Source of the DNA: Gemella sp963525165
GTDB taxonomy: Bacteria > Bacillota > Bacilli > Staphylococcales > Gemellaceae
Reading direction: 5' to 3'
Assembly (NCBI RefSeq): GCF_963525165.1
Contig: NZ_CAURJN010000005.1
Span: 1 to 64,000 of the forward strand
Length of the DNA stretch: 64,000 nucleotides
Below, one piece after another: positions 8,965 through 18,169 of the stretch (position 1 is its first letter; the number at the start of each line of letters is the position of its first letter). The notes under the pieces are model-generated. The model was given only the letters and a program-made list of their open reading frames with translations, was not told the origin of the DNA and did not search any database. The translations under genes and the position numbers were made by a program.

Positions 8965-10044
8965 GTGAAACTTTCAAGAACTAACAAGATTTTAGAAAAA
9001 ATGAAACAACAAGGAATCAACCAAGCTTTAATTAGCAATCCTTATTCAATTTTCTATCTAACGGAATACTTAGAGCATCCAGGTGAAAGATTTTTTGCAG
9101 TGCTACTTGATGAAAATGGTGATCACAAACTATTCATCAATGCTCTTTTCCCACTTGAAAAAGATTTAGGATTAGAAAAAGTAGTTTATTCTGATACTGA
9201 TAATCCTATTGAACTGCTAGCAAAAACCATACCAAATGGTTCTGTTATAGGTATAGATAAAGTCCTTCCTGCTCGATTCCTATTACCTCTTATGAATCAT
9301 CTACCAGAAAACAAATTTGTAGATGTATCTCAAATCGTCGATCGTGTTCGCATGATTAAAGATGATGAAGAAAAAGAACTTATGCGCCGTGCTTCTATTC
9401 TAAACGACGCGGCCTGCCAAAGAGTTATAAATAGTATTTCTGAAGAAAAATCAGAAAAAGATGTAGCTAAAGATTTACTTGCTATTCATGAAGAATTAAA
9501 AGTCGACGGATTATCATTCGATCCTATTATCGCTTATGGAGCTAACGGAGCTAATCCTCACGGTACTGTAGGAGATAGATATGTAAAGCCAGGAGACGCT
9601 ATAATTATCGATATGGGTGGAATTAAAGACAATTATTGTTCAGATATGACACGTACTGTATTTTGGAAACAACCAAGCGAAAAAGCACGTGAAGTATTTG
9701 AAATAGTATTAGAAGCTCAAAAACGAGGAGTTGCTGCTGTTAAACCAGGTCTTAGATTCTGCGATATAGACGCGGCTTGTCGTGATTACATTACAGAAAA
9801 AGGATATGGAGAATTCTTTACACATCGTACAGGCCATCACATCGGATTAGAATGTCATGAATATGGAGATATCTCTAGCATCAATGAAACTAAATGTGAG
9901 CCGGGTATGATTTTCTCTATCGAACCAGGTATTTATCTTCCAGGAGAATTCGGTGTTCGTATCGAAGACCTAGTTCTTGTTACGGAAGATGGTTGTGAAG
10001 TTTTAAACAAACTTAACAAAGAATTAGTTATTATCGGTGAATAA
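8965..10044 (+). CDS. pepQ: Xaa-Pro dipeptidase
   Basis: The 359-residue protein has the short two-domain M24B architecture of PepQ: a creatinase-like N-terminal domain and a C-terminal pita-bread domain. Metal ligands are visible in IIDMGGIKDNYCSDMTRT (two Asp), THRTGHHIGLECHE (His), SIEPGIYLPGEFGVRIEDLV (two Glu). It hydrolyses X-Pro dipeptides to free amino acids and proline. The GTG start is chosen because AAAGGAG lies 9 bp upstream. It is the only plus-strand member of the peptidase cluster and has its own promoter. Confidence 0.93.
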   Translation: MKLSRTNKILEKMKQQGINQALISNPYSIFYLTEYLEHPGERFFAVLLDENGDHKLFINALFPLEKDLGLEKVVYSDTDNPIELLAKTIPNGSVIGIDKVLPARFLLPLMNHLPENKFVDVSQIVDRVRMIKDDEEKELMRRASILNDAACQRVINSISEEKSEKDVAKDLLAIHEELKVDGLSFDPIIAYGANGANPHGTVGDRYVKPGDAIIIDMGGIKDNYCSDMTRTVFWKQPSEKAREVFEIVLEAQKRGVAAVKPGLRFCDIDAACRDYITEKGYGEFFTHRTGHHIGLECHEYGDISSINETKCEPGMIFSIEPGIYLPGEFGVRIEDLVLVTEDGCEVLNKLNKELVIIGE

Positions 10045-10089
10045 CTAATTATATTAAATTAATATGTTCATATTTACTCTTTCTTTATA

Positions 10090-10127
10090 AAAACAGACGA
10101 TTGAAATTATGGTCAATCGTCTGTTTT
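10090..10127. terminator. Bidirectional terminator between pepQ and the hydrolase gene
   Basis: A perfect 14-bp stem (AAAACAGACGATTG at 10090-10103 with its complement at 10114-10127) has a 10-nt loop and T runs on both strands. It separates two convergent genes. Confidence 0.9.
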
Positions 10128-10131
10128 GTTT

Positions 10132-11058
10132 TTATTCAAAATGTTTCTTTAGAAACTCTCCTACAATATTCCAATATTGTTCTCTGAATTTTCTTTCAGC
10201 CTGAACATGTTTCATTCCTGGAAAACTATGAAATTCTTTATCTGAAGTTATTAGATCATAAGCAGCTTTCCCATGTTCTAACGGAACAAAACCATCTTCT
10301 TCACCATGTAGTACTAAGGCTGGAAGTTTAGTTTCTTTCAAAGCTTTTGTTGCATCTACATCACCAAAGAAATATCCAGCTCTTATCTTCGTCACCGTAT
10401 TTGCCGCCGGAATTACAGGGAAACTCGGTAAATTAAATAATTTTTTCAACTGATATGTGAATTCTACTTTTAAATTCACATAACCACTATCTTCAATAAA
10501 AGTTTTTACGTTAGATGGTAAATCCTTACCTACTGCGTTCATTACTGTAGCTGCCCCCATGCTGATTCCGAATAATGCAGTATCAGCATTATTATTTTCT
10601 GATGATATTTTCTTTACCCAATTAACTAAATCATCAGAGTCGTAACCACCCATAGAAATAAACTCACCTTCACTATTACCGTGAGCTATTAAATCTGGTG
10701 CGAAAACACTATAACCCATATCATAGAATTTCTTGATATAATTAACCATTTTCTTAGCATCACTAGTGTATCCGTGTACTACAAATATCCATTTTTTAGC
10801 ATCCGGATTAACGAATTTATATCCTACAAGTTTATTTTTAGTAACAGACTCCATCTCAACAGTTTGCTTCATTTCATCAAACCACTTGTTTAAAGCTGTT
10901 TTATCTTCTTTACTTCCATCACTATCTTGATTAACAATCGCACTCTTATCTACCTTCGGATTCAATCCAAAGTTATAAAAATAATTTCCAACAAAACCAA
11001 ACGCAACAACTACTAAAATCAGCAGTGTCGCTAATATTTTTTTAAAATGTTTTTTCAC
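10132..11058 (-). CDS. Membrane-anchored alpha/beta hydrolase
   Basis: The 308-residue protein has an N-terminal membrane anchor or uncleaved signal (about residues 7-30) followed by an alpha/beta hydrolase domain. Landmarks are FVVHGYTSDAKKM (about 96), the nucleophile elbow GISMGAATV (about 168), the acid in HGEEDGFVP (about 257) and the final His in GMKHVQAERKF (about 288). It belongs to the broad serine aminopeptidase/BAAT-like group often annotated as alpha/beta hydrolase family in Bacilli. It is probably extracytoplasmic; the substrate cannot be read from the sequence. It stands alone between two hairpin terminators. Confidence 0.8.
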   Translation of the reverse strand: MKKHFKKILATLLILVVVAFGFVGNYFYNFGLNPKVDKSAIVNQDSDGSKEDKTALNKWFDEMKQTVEMESVTKNKLVGYKFVNPDAKKWIFVVHGYTSDAKKMVNYIKKFYDMGYSVFAPDLIAHGNSEGEFISMGGYDSDDLVNWVKKISSENNNADTALFGISMGAATVMNAVGKDLPSNVKTFIEDSGYVNLKVEFTYQLKKLFNLPSFPVIPAANTVTKIRAGYFFGDVDATKALKETKLPALVLHGEEDGFVPLEHGKAAYDLITSDKEFHSFPGMKHVQAERKFREQYWNIVGEFLKKHFE

Positions 11059-11128
11059 TTTTCTTTACCTTTCATCTTTAAATTCAATAAAACTATTATA
11101 CTATCACTTTTAATAAAAGTAAACAAAA

Positions 11129-11171
11129 AATAACACTAATAGAGACTTAAGATATCTCTATTAGTGTTATT
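11129..11171. terminator. Terminator of the ABC importer operon
   Basis: A perfect 17-bp stem (11129-11145 with 11155-11171) has a 9-nt loop and lies right at the stop of the ABC ATPase gene. The minus strand continues into a T/A-rich stretch. Confidence 0.85.
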
Positions 11172-11172
11172 T

Positions 11173-12096
11173 TTAATTATTAATTTGTACCAAAACCTTG
11201 TCTCCAATATTAAATCTTTCTGCTGTTGACATCGTTAAGACTTTTAAAGTATTCCCATCTGGAGTCTCAACTAAATATTCAACTGTAGCTCCTAGATAAG
11301 TTACATCAACAACTTTACTCTCTCCCGAGTTATCTAATTTTATGGATATTTCTTCTGGTCTAATTACCAGGCTTTCATCGATAATATTATTTTCACCTAT
11401 AAAACTCGAGATAAAGCTGTTCTTAGGCTCTTTATAGAGTTCTTCTGGAGTACCTACTTGCTCTATATGTCCTTCATTTATTACGATTACTCGATTAGCA
11501 AGCTTAAAGGCATCCTCTTGATCATGAGTAACTATAATCATTGTAACTCCAAATTGTTTTTGAATTCTTTTAATCTCTTTTCTCATTACATCCCTAAGAT
11601 GCACATCTAGGTTCGATAAAGGTTCATCTAGTAACAACAATTTCGGATTCAGCACCATACTTCTTGCTATAGCAACGCGTTGCTGTTCTCCTCCAGACAA
11701 CTCTTTAATCTTTTTCTTTTCATAGCCCGCTAACCCTACTTTTTCTAGCATATCTCGTGCTCTTTTTTTCCTCATATGCTTATCAATTTTCAATAGTTTC
11801 AGACCATAACTTACATTGTCTATGACATTTTTATGAGTAAATAAGCCATAAGATTGGAATACGGTAGCAATCTCTCTTTTTTCAGGTGGTATATTATTAA
11901 TATTCTCATCGGATAACAATACATCACCTGAAAAATCTGATACGAAGCCTCCTATAATATTTAACAGCGTAGTTTTCCCACATCCAGAGGGCCCTAGTAT
12001 ACAAATCAACTCTCCCTCTTTTATATCAAAACTAATATTCTTTAGAATTTCTTTATCTTTATATTTTTTTGAGATATTTTTTAAACTTAAGTACAT
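11173..12096 (-). CDS. Ferric-type ABC importer, ATP-binding subunit
   Basis: The 307-residue ATPase has Walker A GPSGCGKTT (about residue 35), signature LSGGEQQRVAIARS (about 133), Walker B LLLLDEPLSNLD (about 155) and the switch His in IIVTHDQED (about 186). A C-terminal TOBE-like domain follows (about 235-307). This is the CUT1/FbpC/PotA layout. It is the distal gene of a three-gene cassette (binding protein, fused permease, ATPase) and begins 3 bp after the permease stop. Ferric iron is the usual substrate of such three-gene systems; phosphonate or polyamine cannot be excluded. Confidence 0.85.
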   Translation of the reverse strand: MYLSLKNISKKYKDKEILKNISFDIKEGELICILGPSGCGKTTLLNIIGGFVSDFSGDVLLSDENINNIPPEKREIATVFQSYGLFTHKNVIDNVSYGLKLLKIDKHMRKKRARDMLEKVGLAGYEKKKIKELSGGEQQRVAIARSMVLNPKLLLLDEPLSNLDVHLRDVMRKEIKRIQKQFGVTMIIVTHDQEDAFKLANRVIVINEGHIEQVGTPEELYKEPKNSFISSFIGENNIIDESLVIRPEEISIKLDNSGESKVVDVTYLGATVEYLVETPDGNTLKVLTMSTAERFNIGDKVLVQINN

Positions 12097-12099
12097 ACT

Positions 12100-13698
12100 C
12101 TATCTCCTTCTATTTACTATCAGGTAATACGATATATTTATCACTAAGCATATCATAATTATGTAAAACGCAATAACCGAACCTATGTCGTATTTTCCAC
12201 TTTCTATTACATCAAACATAACTATAGTCGCCACTTTTTGACTAGGATATATTAAGAAAATAATAGACCCAATTGTTGTCATCGTTGCCGTAAAACCATT
12301 AATAAAGCTTATATAAAAACCTTCATAACTCATAGGAAACACAACATCCTTAATCTCATTGAACCTACTTCCTCCTAAGTCCCTCACTGATTTCAACTGG
12401 TCTTCAGACACTTGACTTATAGAGCTATAACCTATTTTTGTGGCAAATGGCATCTGCTTAAACACCAAATTCAATATTACTATTAATGCTGTTCCTGTTA
12501 ATTTCAAAGGATATGAGTTAAAAGCTAATACGTAACCTAGCCCAAAGAATGTACCAGGTAGTATATAAGGTAAAGTCGCTACGAAATCAATCATTTTTAA
12601 GACTTTGACATTTCTTATGTAAATGTAATATTGAAGAACATGACCTACTACCGAAGAAATCAATCCAGCAATAAGTGAATAAATCACACTTCTTACAAAA
12701 ACATCAGTTATATAATCATTAGCATCTATAAAATTCTGCAATGTAAATATTAATTTCCCATATTCCATAGTTGAAAATGCCGAAATAACTATCGCGCTAT
12801 ATAAACTAGCTAACATCAACACAATAATTACAGTAACTATTAAAGAAATATAGTAAATAATACCCGATTTCTTAATATTAGCCTCTAATACACCAACATT
12901 TTTACTACCTAGTGTAGTATTTCTAAAACTCTTAAAGAATATCAAAAATATAAGAAGTGAGGGGATTAGAATAATTAAATTCATTACTACAGCTTTACTA
13001 ATATTTCCTTCAGCAATAAATGATAAATAACCTTCAGTGGCAAGAACATTATACTTACCTCCTATTATAGCCGGTGTTGCAAAATCAGCCATACTCCTTA
13101 AGAATGTCAGCAGAATAACTACTTTAATAACAGGTCTCATTAGCGGAAGAAGAATATCGAGTATTATTCTATTCGTATTTGCACCTAAAGACCTAGCTGA
13201 GTTAATCACACCTTTATCAATCCCTTTTAAAAATCCAACTAAAAGTAAGACATTTATAGAAATATGCGTCACACTTTGCATACTGACAATTCCGAAGAAA
13301 CCATAAGGATCATAATTTAATTTCAGCAGATTGTAACTTATTAAGCCGCGTCTTCCAAATAAATTAATATACGATAATGAAGTTACAAAAGGTGGTGAAA
13401 TCATAGAAATCATAAATATAAACACTATTATATTTTTGAATTTCGATGTTCCGATAAAATAATAAAGTGAAACAGCAACCGATATAAAGACAGTAACTAT
13501 AGTAGTTGCTGATGCTACTTTAACAGTATTTAATAGTAAATGAGAATAACTAGGAAGATTAGTTAGTAACTCAGAAAACAACTCACCTTTATACCCATAA
13601 TTAAAAACAGCAACAAACGGATATAGTACAAAAAGTATAAAAGAAGTAATAATGAGTCCTATGACAATACTGTCAAATAAATTTATTTTTTTAAACAT
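12100..13698 (-). CDS. Ferric-type ABC importer, fused double permease
   Basis: From the ATG at 13698 (AAAGGAGA 6 bp upstream) the protein has 532 residues and about 12 hydrophobic segments. It contains two copies of the binding-protein-dependent permease domain, each with an EAA-like loop (SARSLGANTNRIILDILLP in the first half, SVRDLGGSRFNEIKDVVFP in the second). This fusion is characteristic of FbpB-type iron permeases. The reading frame is open 63 bp further upstream, but that part lies inside a repeat copy and lacks a ribosome site. The ATPase gene follows directly. Confidence 0.87.
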   Translation of the reverse strand: MFKKINLFDSIVIGLIITSFILFVLYPFVAVFNYGYKGELFSELLTNLPSYSHLLLNTVKVASATTIVTVFISVAVSLYYFIGTSKFKNIIVFIFMISMISPPFVTSLSYINLFGRRGLISYNLLKLNYDPYGFFGIVSMQSVTHISINVLLLVGFLKGIDKGVINSARSLGANTNRIILDILLPLMRPVIKVVILLTFLRSMADFATPAIIGGKYNVLATEGYLSFIAEGNISKAVVMNLIILIPSLLIFLIFFKSFRNTTLGSKNVGVLEANIKKSGIIYYISLIVTVIIVLMLASLYSAIVISAFSTMEYGKLIFTLQNFIDANDYITDVFVRSVIYSLIAGLISSVVGHVLQYYIYIRNVKVLKMIDFVATLPYILPGTFFGLGYVLAFNSYPLKLTGTALIVILNLVFKQMPFATKIGYSSISQVSEDQLKSVRDLGGSRFNEIKDVVFPMSYEGFYISFINGFTATMTTIGSIIFLIYPSQKVATIVMFDVIESGKYDIGSVIAFYIIMICLVINISYYLIVNRRR

Positions 13699-13724
13699 AC
13701 TATCTCCTTTAATATTTTTAAAAT

Positions 13725-13893
13725 GGGAGTGACTCAAAAATCGTGATTTCGTAGAAATCAATTTTGTCGAGTCACCCCCACACAGCTTATTAGTAAAAAG
13801 CTTTTTGAAGCGAATTTAGATATCAATAAACCCACTGCGTCTATGAGTTTTCATGTAAACTATTTTAAAATCTAGTGCTTTTTGGTCAGTCTC
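13725..13893. repeat. MITE-like intergenic repeat, copy C
   Basis: The copy starts at GGGAGTGACTC and ends near TTTTTGGTCAGTCTC. It sits between the binding-protein gene (stop at 13903) and the permease start (13698), inside what should be one transcript. Its hairpins could act as an attenuator that keeps the binding protein more abundant than the transporter (inference). Confidence 0.85.
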
Positions 13894-13902
13894 AATCCAA
13901 TT

Positions 13903-14943
13903 TTATTTATCTCCCACTAATTCTTTCCATTTTTTAAGAATAGCGCTACGTTCATTACCAAATGAAGCTAAATCTTCTTTAAGAAGTCTATCTTTAGGTA
14001 ATCCTAAATCTGCTCCTTTAGAACCATCGATTACCATTTGAGCTCCATCTTTACCATCAAGTTCAGCAATTAGTTGTTGGTTTTCAGGTTTTAAGATAAA
14101 GTCTTCAAATGCTTTAGCTATATCAGTAGCTTGAGAATTTTTAAACATTGCTACACCTTCAGGAATCCAAGGAATACCATCTTCAGGATAAACAACTGTT
14201 AAATTGTGTTTTTTAGCTGCATCAAATGCTGATTTATCAACAGGAATAATACCAATTCCGAATTCCCCTGCAGCTGTTTTTTCTTGTGGATCTTTACCAC
14301 GTTTACTGTAGAAATCAACATTTTTATTGAATGCAGTCCAGTATTCCCAGCCTTTTTCGTTACCTTTTTGTCCTAAAATTCCTGCTACAGCACCGAAGTT
14401 AGTACCAGAAATTGCCGGGTTACTCATTATGATAGTACCTTTGTATTTTGGATCAGTTAAATCTGACCATTTTTTAGGAACTTCTAATCCTTTTTCTTTT
14501 AAGACTTTTTCATTAACTAAAAATCCAACTACAGTAATACCTTTTGATAGCCAGTAATTTTCACTATCTTTGAATCCTTCTTTGATTTTGTCAGAACCTT
14601 TAGCTTCATATTGCTCTAAAAGACCATCTTTTTTAGCAGCCATAAAAGCATCAATTCCTCCACCAAACCAAAGATCTGCCATCGGTTTACCTTCTGCTTT
14701 TGTTCTTGAGATTACCTCTCCACTTGACATAGATAAAAATTCAACTTTACTATTTGTTTCAGCTGCGAATTTATCAAAAAGTTTTTTGTATTTTTCAGAA
14801 GTTGCCACAACATTCATTGTTTTACCACCGAAATCAATTTTACTAGCTTCTTTTTTACTTTCAGTCGCTTGTTTTTGACCACAACCTAATAAAATTAGGG
14901 AAATTGATAAAATAATAGTTAATACTTTTAATATTCTTTTCAT
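13903..14943 (-). CDS. Iron-type ABC transporter substrate-binding lipoprotein
   Basis: The 346-residue protein begins with a lipoprotein signal peptide ending in SLILLGCGQ, so Cys21 should be lipidated and the protein anchored outside the membrane. The body matches family 1 binding proteins of the FbpA/AfuA/FutA type (segments ADLWFGGGIDAFMAA, KWSDLTDPKYKGTIIMSNP, GIGIIPVDKSA). Permease and ATPase genes follow on the same strand. The ligand is probably ferric iron, but the Tyr ligands cannot be confirmed by eye. Confidence 0.87.
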   Translation of the reverse strand: MKRILKVLTIILSISLILLGCGQKQATESKKEASKIDFGGKTMNVVATSEKYKKLFDKFAAETNSKVEFLSMSSGEVISRTKAEGKPMADLWFGGGIDAFMAAKKDGLLEQYEAKGSDKIKEGFKDSENYWLSKGITVVGFLVNEKVLKEKGLEVPKKWSDLTDPKYKGTIIMSNPAISGTNFGAVAGILGQKGNEKGWEYWTAFNKNVDFYSKRGKDPQEKTAAGEFGIGIIPVDKSAFDAAKKHNLTVVYPEDGIPWIPEGVAMFKNSQATDIAKAFEDFILKPENQQLIAELDGKDGAQMVIDGSKGADLGLPKDRLLKEDLASFGNERSAILKKWKELVGDK

Positions 14944-14983
14944 ATTTATTGTATCCTTTCTTTAACTATAAGTTTATACAAAA

Positions 14984-15012
14984 ATTATACTAAGAAATAA
15001 AGATACTTTCAA
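14984..15012 (-). promoter_or_regulatory. Promoter of the ABC importer operon
   Basis: On the minus strand TTGAAA (15007-15012), a 17-bp spacer and TATAAT (14984-14989) lie about 40 bp upstream of the binding-protein start. About 70 bp further upstream is a perfect GTTATATAAC palindrome (15083-15092), also found at 57861-57870. Confidence 0.7.
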
Positions 15013-15133
15013 CCTGTCCAGGCTCACTTGATTTTTATTATTTTAACATTTTTATATAAACATTCTAATTATCTTTTAAAGTGTTATATAACTATTTTTA
15101 CAATATTTGTATAATTAGAATAATAAAAATTTT

Positions 15134-16279
15134 TTATTCTATTCCGTACTTCTCTTTAATTGCATCTGCCACAATCATCCCTGTGAACCAGGCAACCATA
15201 AGATTATAACCTCCAATTTCTCCATGTAAATCTAGAATTTCTCCTGCAAAATATAAATTCTCTATTTTTTTATGACTACATGTCTTCGGATTTACTACTT
15301 TAAGATCTACTCCACCTGCTGTAGTAAAGGCATATTCTAATGGCATCGTCATAACATCAACCAATTCATAGCGCTTGATTTTCGTTACAAATTTTCTTAA
15401 CTCTTTTTTACTAACATTTTCTGGGAAATATTTTTCAATCATGAAGTTATAAAAACTCTTTGGCAATTTTCCTTGTAAGAATTTGTTATCTTCCCATAGC
15501 TTCGCAAAAAGTTCTTCCTCATTAAGGTCAGGATAAAAGTCTAGATAAAATTTATCTTCTAGATAACGAGCCACAAATTCTCCCATAGAAATTGATAAAG
15601 GTCCACTTAATCCTTTATGCGTGAATAGAAGGTCCCCGCTTCTTTCATTTTTCTTATGGAACATTCTTACATTTTGCAATGCAACTCCAGATAATTCTCT
15701 AAAGTCTTCAAAAACTAAGGCTACTTCACTAGGGTATATTTTAGTAATCTTCACACCATGTTTTTTCAGAATTCTATGTAATGAACCATCACTTCCACTC
15801 TGAGGGTATGTTTTCCCTCCAGCACAGACTACGATATTCTTTCCGTAATACGTATCAACATTTGTTTTTACACCAACTAGTTTATCATCTTCGAATACCA
15901 AGTCTTCCACTTTTTCTTTATAGTTAATCTTCGCGTGATCTATTTTAAACGCATTAACAACATCCCTAGACTTTTCACTAGCTGGATATAATCTTCTATT
16001 TTCTTGTTTTAATTTCAAATTATGTTTATCAAAGAACTTCTTAACATTGTATTTATGATATGCACTTCTTAAAAATCTACCATTATGCACTGCCGCGACA
16101 AAATCTTCAGCATTGTCGCTACTCATAACATTACAACGACCATTCCCTGTTAAAAGAAGTTTTATTCCTGCACGTCTATTTTGCTCAAGAACTAATACTT
16201 TCAAACCACTATCATTAAGTCTATCCGCTATCATAAGCCCTGCACTACCAAGACCTATCACAATCACATCGTATTTCAT
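15134..16279 (-). CDS. HI0933/BaiN-like FAD-dependent oxidoreductase
   Basis: From the ATG at 16279 (TGAGG 8 bp upstream) the protein has 381 residues. A TTG 12 bp earlier is possible but lacks a ribosome site. It begins with the dinucleotide-binding motif VIGLGSAGLMIAD and the nearby GNGRCNVMSS segment typical of the HI0933/YhiN/BaiN flavoprotein family. The C-terminal FAD motif is FAGEILDLHGEIGGYNLMVAW. Family members are FAD-binding reductases of uncertain physiological substrate, and some reduce bile-acid or fatty-acid enones. No operon partner is evident. Confidence 0.85.
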   Translation of the reverse strand: MKYDVIVIGLGSAGLMIADRLNDSGLKVLVLEQNRRAGIKLLLTGNGRCNVMSSDNAEDFVAAVHNGRFLRSAYHKYNVKKFFDKHNLKLKQENRRLYPASEKSRDVVNAFKIDHAKINYKEKVEDLVFEDDKLVGVKTNVDTYYGKNIVVCAGGKTYPQSGSDGSLHRILKKHGVKITKIYPSEVALVFEDFRELSGVALQNVRMFHKKNERSGDLLFTHKGLSGPLSISMGEFVARYLEDKFYLDFYPDLNEEELFAKLWEDNKFLQGKLPKSFYNFMIEKYFPENVSKKELRKFVTKIKRYELVDVMTMPLEYAFTTAGGVDLKVVNPKTCSHKKIENLYFAGEILDLHGEIGGYNLMVAWFTGMIVADAIKEKYGIE

Positions 16280-16410
16280 CTTAAACCTCAACTTTCTCTT
16301 AATTTAATCAAATATCATCTAAATTATAACATGTAATCAGATACTTTCAAATTTTTCTACGTCGAACTTAATCTCACACCTCATAATTTCAATGAAAATT
16401 CAGGGGAATT

Positions 16411-16545
16411 CCCAACTTAAATTCCAGTTTTTTATTTGAGCTGGAATTTACTTTAGGAAGTAACAGAAAAATTAGTTGCAACTTAAATCCCAATTTTTGC
16501 TTTGCGCTGGAGTTTACTTTGGGAAGCAACACAATTAAAAATTCT
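16411..16545. repeat. Two tandem hairpin repeats (period about 66 bp)
   Basis: Two imperfect copies begin with CAACTTAAAT at about 16413 and 16479. The first contains a 9-bp stem (AAATTCCAG / CTGGAATTT) around an AT-rich loop. The second has a decayed stem (AAATCCCA ... TGGAGTTT). They occupy the 396-bp gap between the divergent flavoprotein and S11-like genes. The rest of the gap is AT-rich leader sequence with no gene seen. Confidence 0.6.
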
Positions 16546-16675
16546 AAAATTTGCTTCCTTCTTATTGGAATTTTTCCTTATTTTGTAATATACTAAAAGG
16601 TATGTGTTTAAATGGAATTTTAATTTTATGTTAATATTCTAAATTAGACAATTTTAAAATAAAGGATTTTAAATA

Positions 16676-17875
16676 ATGAGATTGAAAAAAATTAGCATTT
16701 TGATTTTACTTCTTGTATTTTTAGTTCCAAACTTCACAAAAGCTGATGATGTCTTTTTAGATAATAACGCAGTAACAAATTTAAGCGATGTTAATGCTCA
16801 TCTTGTAGTTTCGGAATTAAACACGGGGAAAATCATTTCTAAACGTGGAGAAAATGAAAAAGTATCTGTAGGTAAATTACCAAACTATCTTGCACTTTAC
16901 CTGCTTACTGATAATTTGAAAAATAAAAAAATAACTTTAGACGAAAAAATTAATATTACAACCAGCGATGACATTCTTTCTAAATACAAAATAGAATCAT
17001 CAATTACAGTTAAAGATGCAATCTTCCTATTAGAAAATGAAAATTCTAATAGTCTTAATCAAGCTATATTCGCTCACTTTAACATAACTCTTGATAAAGC
17101 TAAGGACATATTAGCTTCTATGTCACTAAATGACACAAAATTAGAATCACTAGATAACAACGGAAATAATACTAGTACTGCGAAGAATATCTCTTACATT
17201 ACTAGTTTAATTCTAAAAAATTATCCTGAGATTACAGAAATTACAAAAAATCCAGAACATACTTTAGCATCTGGAGAAAAAATTAACAATAGTATTGAGT
17301 TTAAAGAATCAGATAAGTTTAGAGTTTTAGGTTTAGATTACTCTGATAAAAATAGCGTAACTTACGCGTACAGTGGTAATACTAAATTAATTATCACCGT
17401 ATTAAACCAAAGCGATGATAAAGCTACTTATTTTGATAAGCTTCAAAAAACTTACGATTACCTATTCTCAAACTACAACTACAAACTTGCCCTTAAAGCA
17501 GGAACATATACTATAAACAATGAACGTATTACTTTTAACGAAGATATTTACGACTTATTCTATGAGAAACATTCTATTAAGGATGTAACATATCTTCTTA
17601 TGAATAAAAAAATACTTTTATTCCAAAAATACGGAACAATATCAGCAAACGAAGGGACAGTTTTCTCTGAATTCACTTCTAATGATAATATAGGAAATCT
17701 AGCAAAAATCAAATCAAACTTCATCAATGATTATAACTTTGATAAAAAAAATAATTATGAAAAAACTACTATCGTTATAGATCGTACGAAGTACTTCGCT
17801 ACGGGTATACTTGCAATATATACACTTGTTTTTGCAGCGCTATACGTTATGAGACAAGTTGTTAGAAAGGATTAA
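16676..17875 (+). CDS. Secreted, membrane-anchored S11 (DD-carboxypeptidase)-like protein
   Basis: The 399-residue protein has a signal peptide (residues 1-23), an S11/beta-lactamase-like ectodomain and a C-terminal membrane segment (about 372-393) with a short basic tail, as in DacA-type enzymes. The first active-site motif SxxK is present as S64-V-G-K67. An SxN-like motif appears as SNSLN near residue 121, but no KTG motif is recognisable. Catalytic activity is therefore doubtful. It overlaps in organisation with yutD, which starts 2 bp after the stop. It may be a diverged penicillin-binding protein or a non-catalytic wall factor. Confidence 0.65.
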   Translation: MRLKKISILILLLVFLVPNFTKADDVFLDNNAVTNLSDVNAHLVVSELNTGKIISKRGENEKVSVGKLPNYLALYLLTDNLKNKKITLDEKINITTSDDILSKYKIESSITVKDAIFLLENENSNSLNQAIFAHFNITLDKAKDILASMSLNDTKLESLDNNGNNTSTAKNISYITSLILKNYPEITEITKNPEHTLASGEKINNSIEFKESDKFRVLGLDYSDKNSVTYAYSGNTKLIITVLNQSDDKATYFDKLQKTYDYLFSNYNYKLALKAGTYTINNERITFNEDIYDLFYEKHSIKDVTYLLMNKKILLFQKYGTISANEGTVFSEFTSNDNIGNLAKIKSNFINDYNFDKKNNYEKTTIVIDRTKYFATGILAIYTLVFAALYVMRQVVRKD

Positions 17876-17877
17876 AT

Positions 17878-18165
17878 ATGGAGCAAAACAATTTAGTTTT
17901 CGAAGTTGAAGGAACTATTTATGAGCTTATCTACAACTTTAAAGATGCATTCCAAAAAGAAACATTTGAAGAAAAACTAGTAGATGTGTTAAAAAATAAA
18001 CCATATATCGTAGGAGATATTTCTCACGAAAAACTACGACTAACAGGATTTATTTTAACAAAAGATAGCAACAATCCGAAGAATATCAATAATCTTGAAG
18101 ATTATATATTAGAATACATTAATTTCGGAGCACCTTTCTTCGTCGTTAAAAAACGAAATTCATAA
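17878..18165 (+). CDS. yutD: YutD-like protein (DUF1027)
   Basis: The 95-residue protein contains the YutD family pattern: YELIYNFKDAFQKETFEEK followed by YIVGDISHEKLRLTGFI. YutD-like proteins are small, conserved in Bacilli and of unknown function. The start lies 2 bp after the stop of the S11-like gene, so the two are co-transcribed and probably translationally coupled. The hairpin at 18170-18254 ends the transcript. Confidence 0.75.
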   Translation: MEQNNLVFEVEGTIYELIYNFKDAFQKETFEEKLVDVLKNKPYIVGDISHEKLRLTGFILTKDSNNPKNINNLEDYILEYINFGAPFFVVKKRNS

Positions 18166-18169
18166 TAAC

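Noticed and set aside
13699..13761. N-terminal extension of the ABC permease
   Set aside because: The extra 21 residues come partly from repeat copy C and lack a ribosome site, whereas AAAGGAGA precedes the ATG at 13698.
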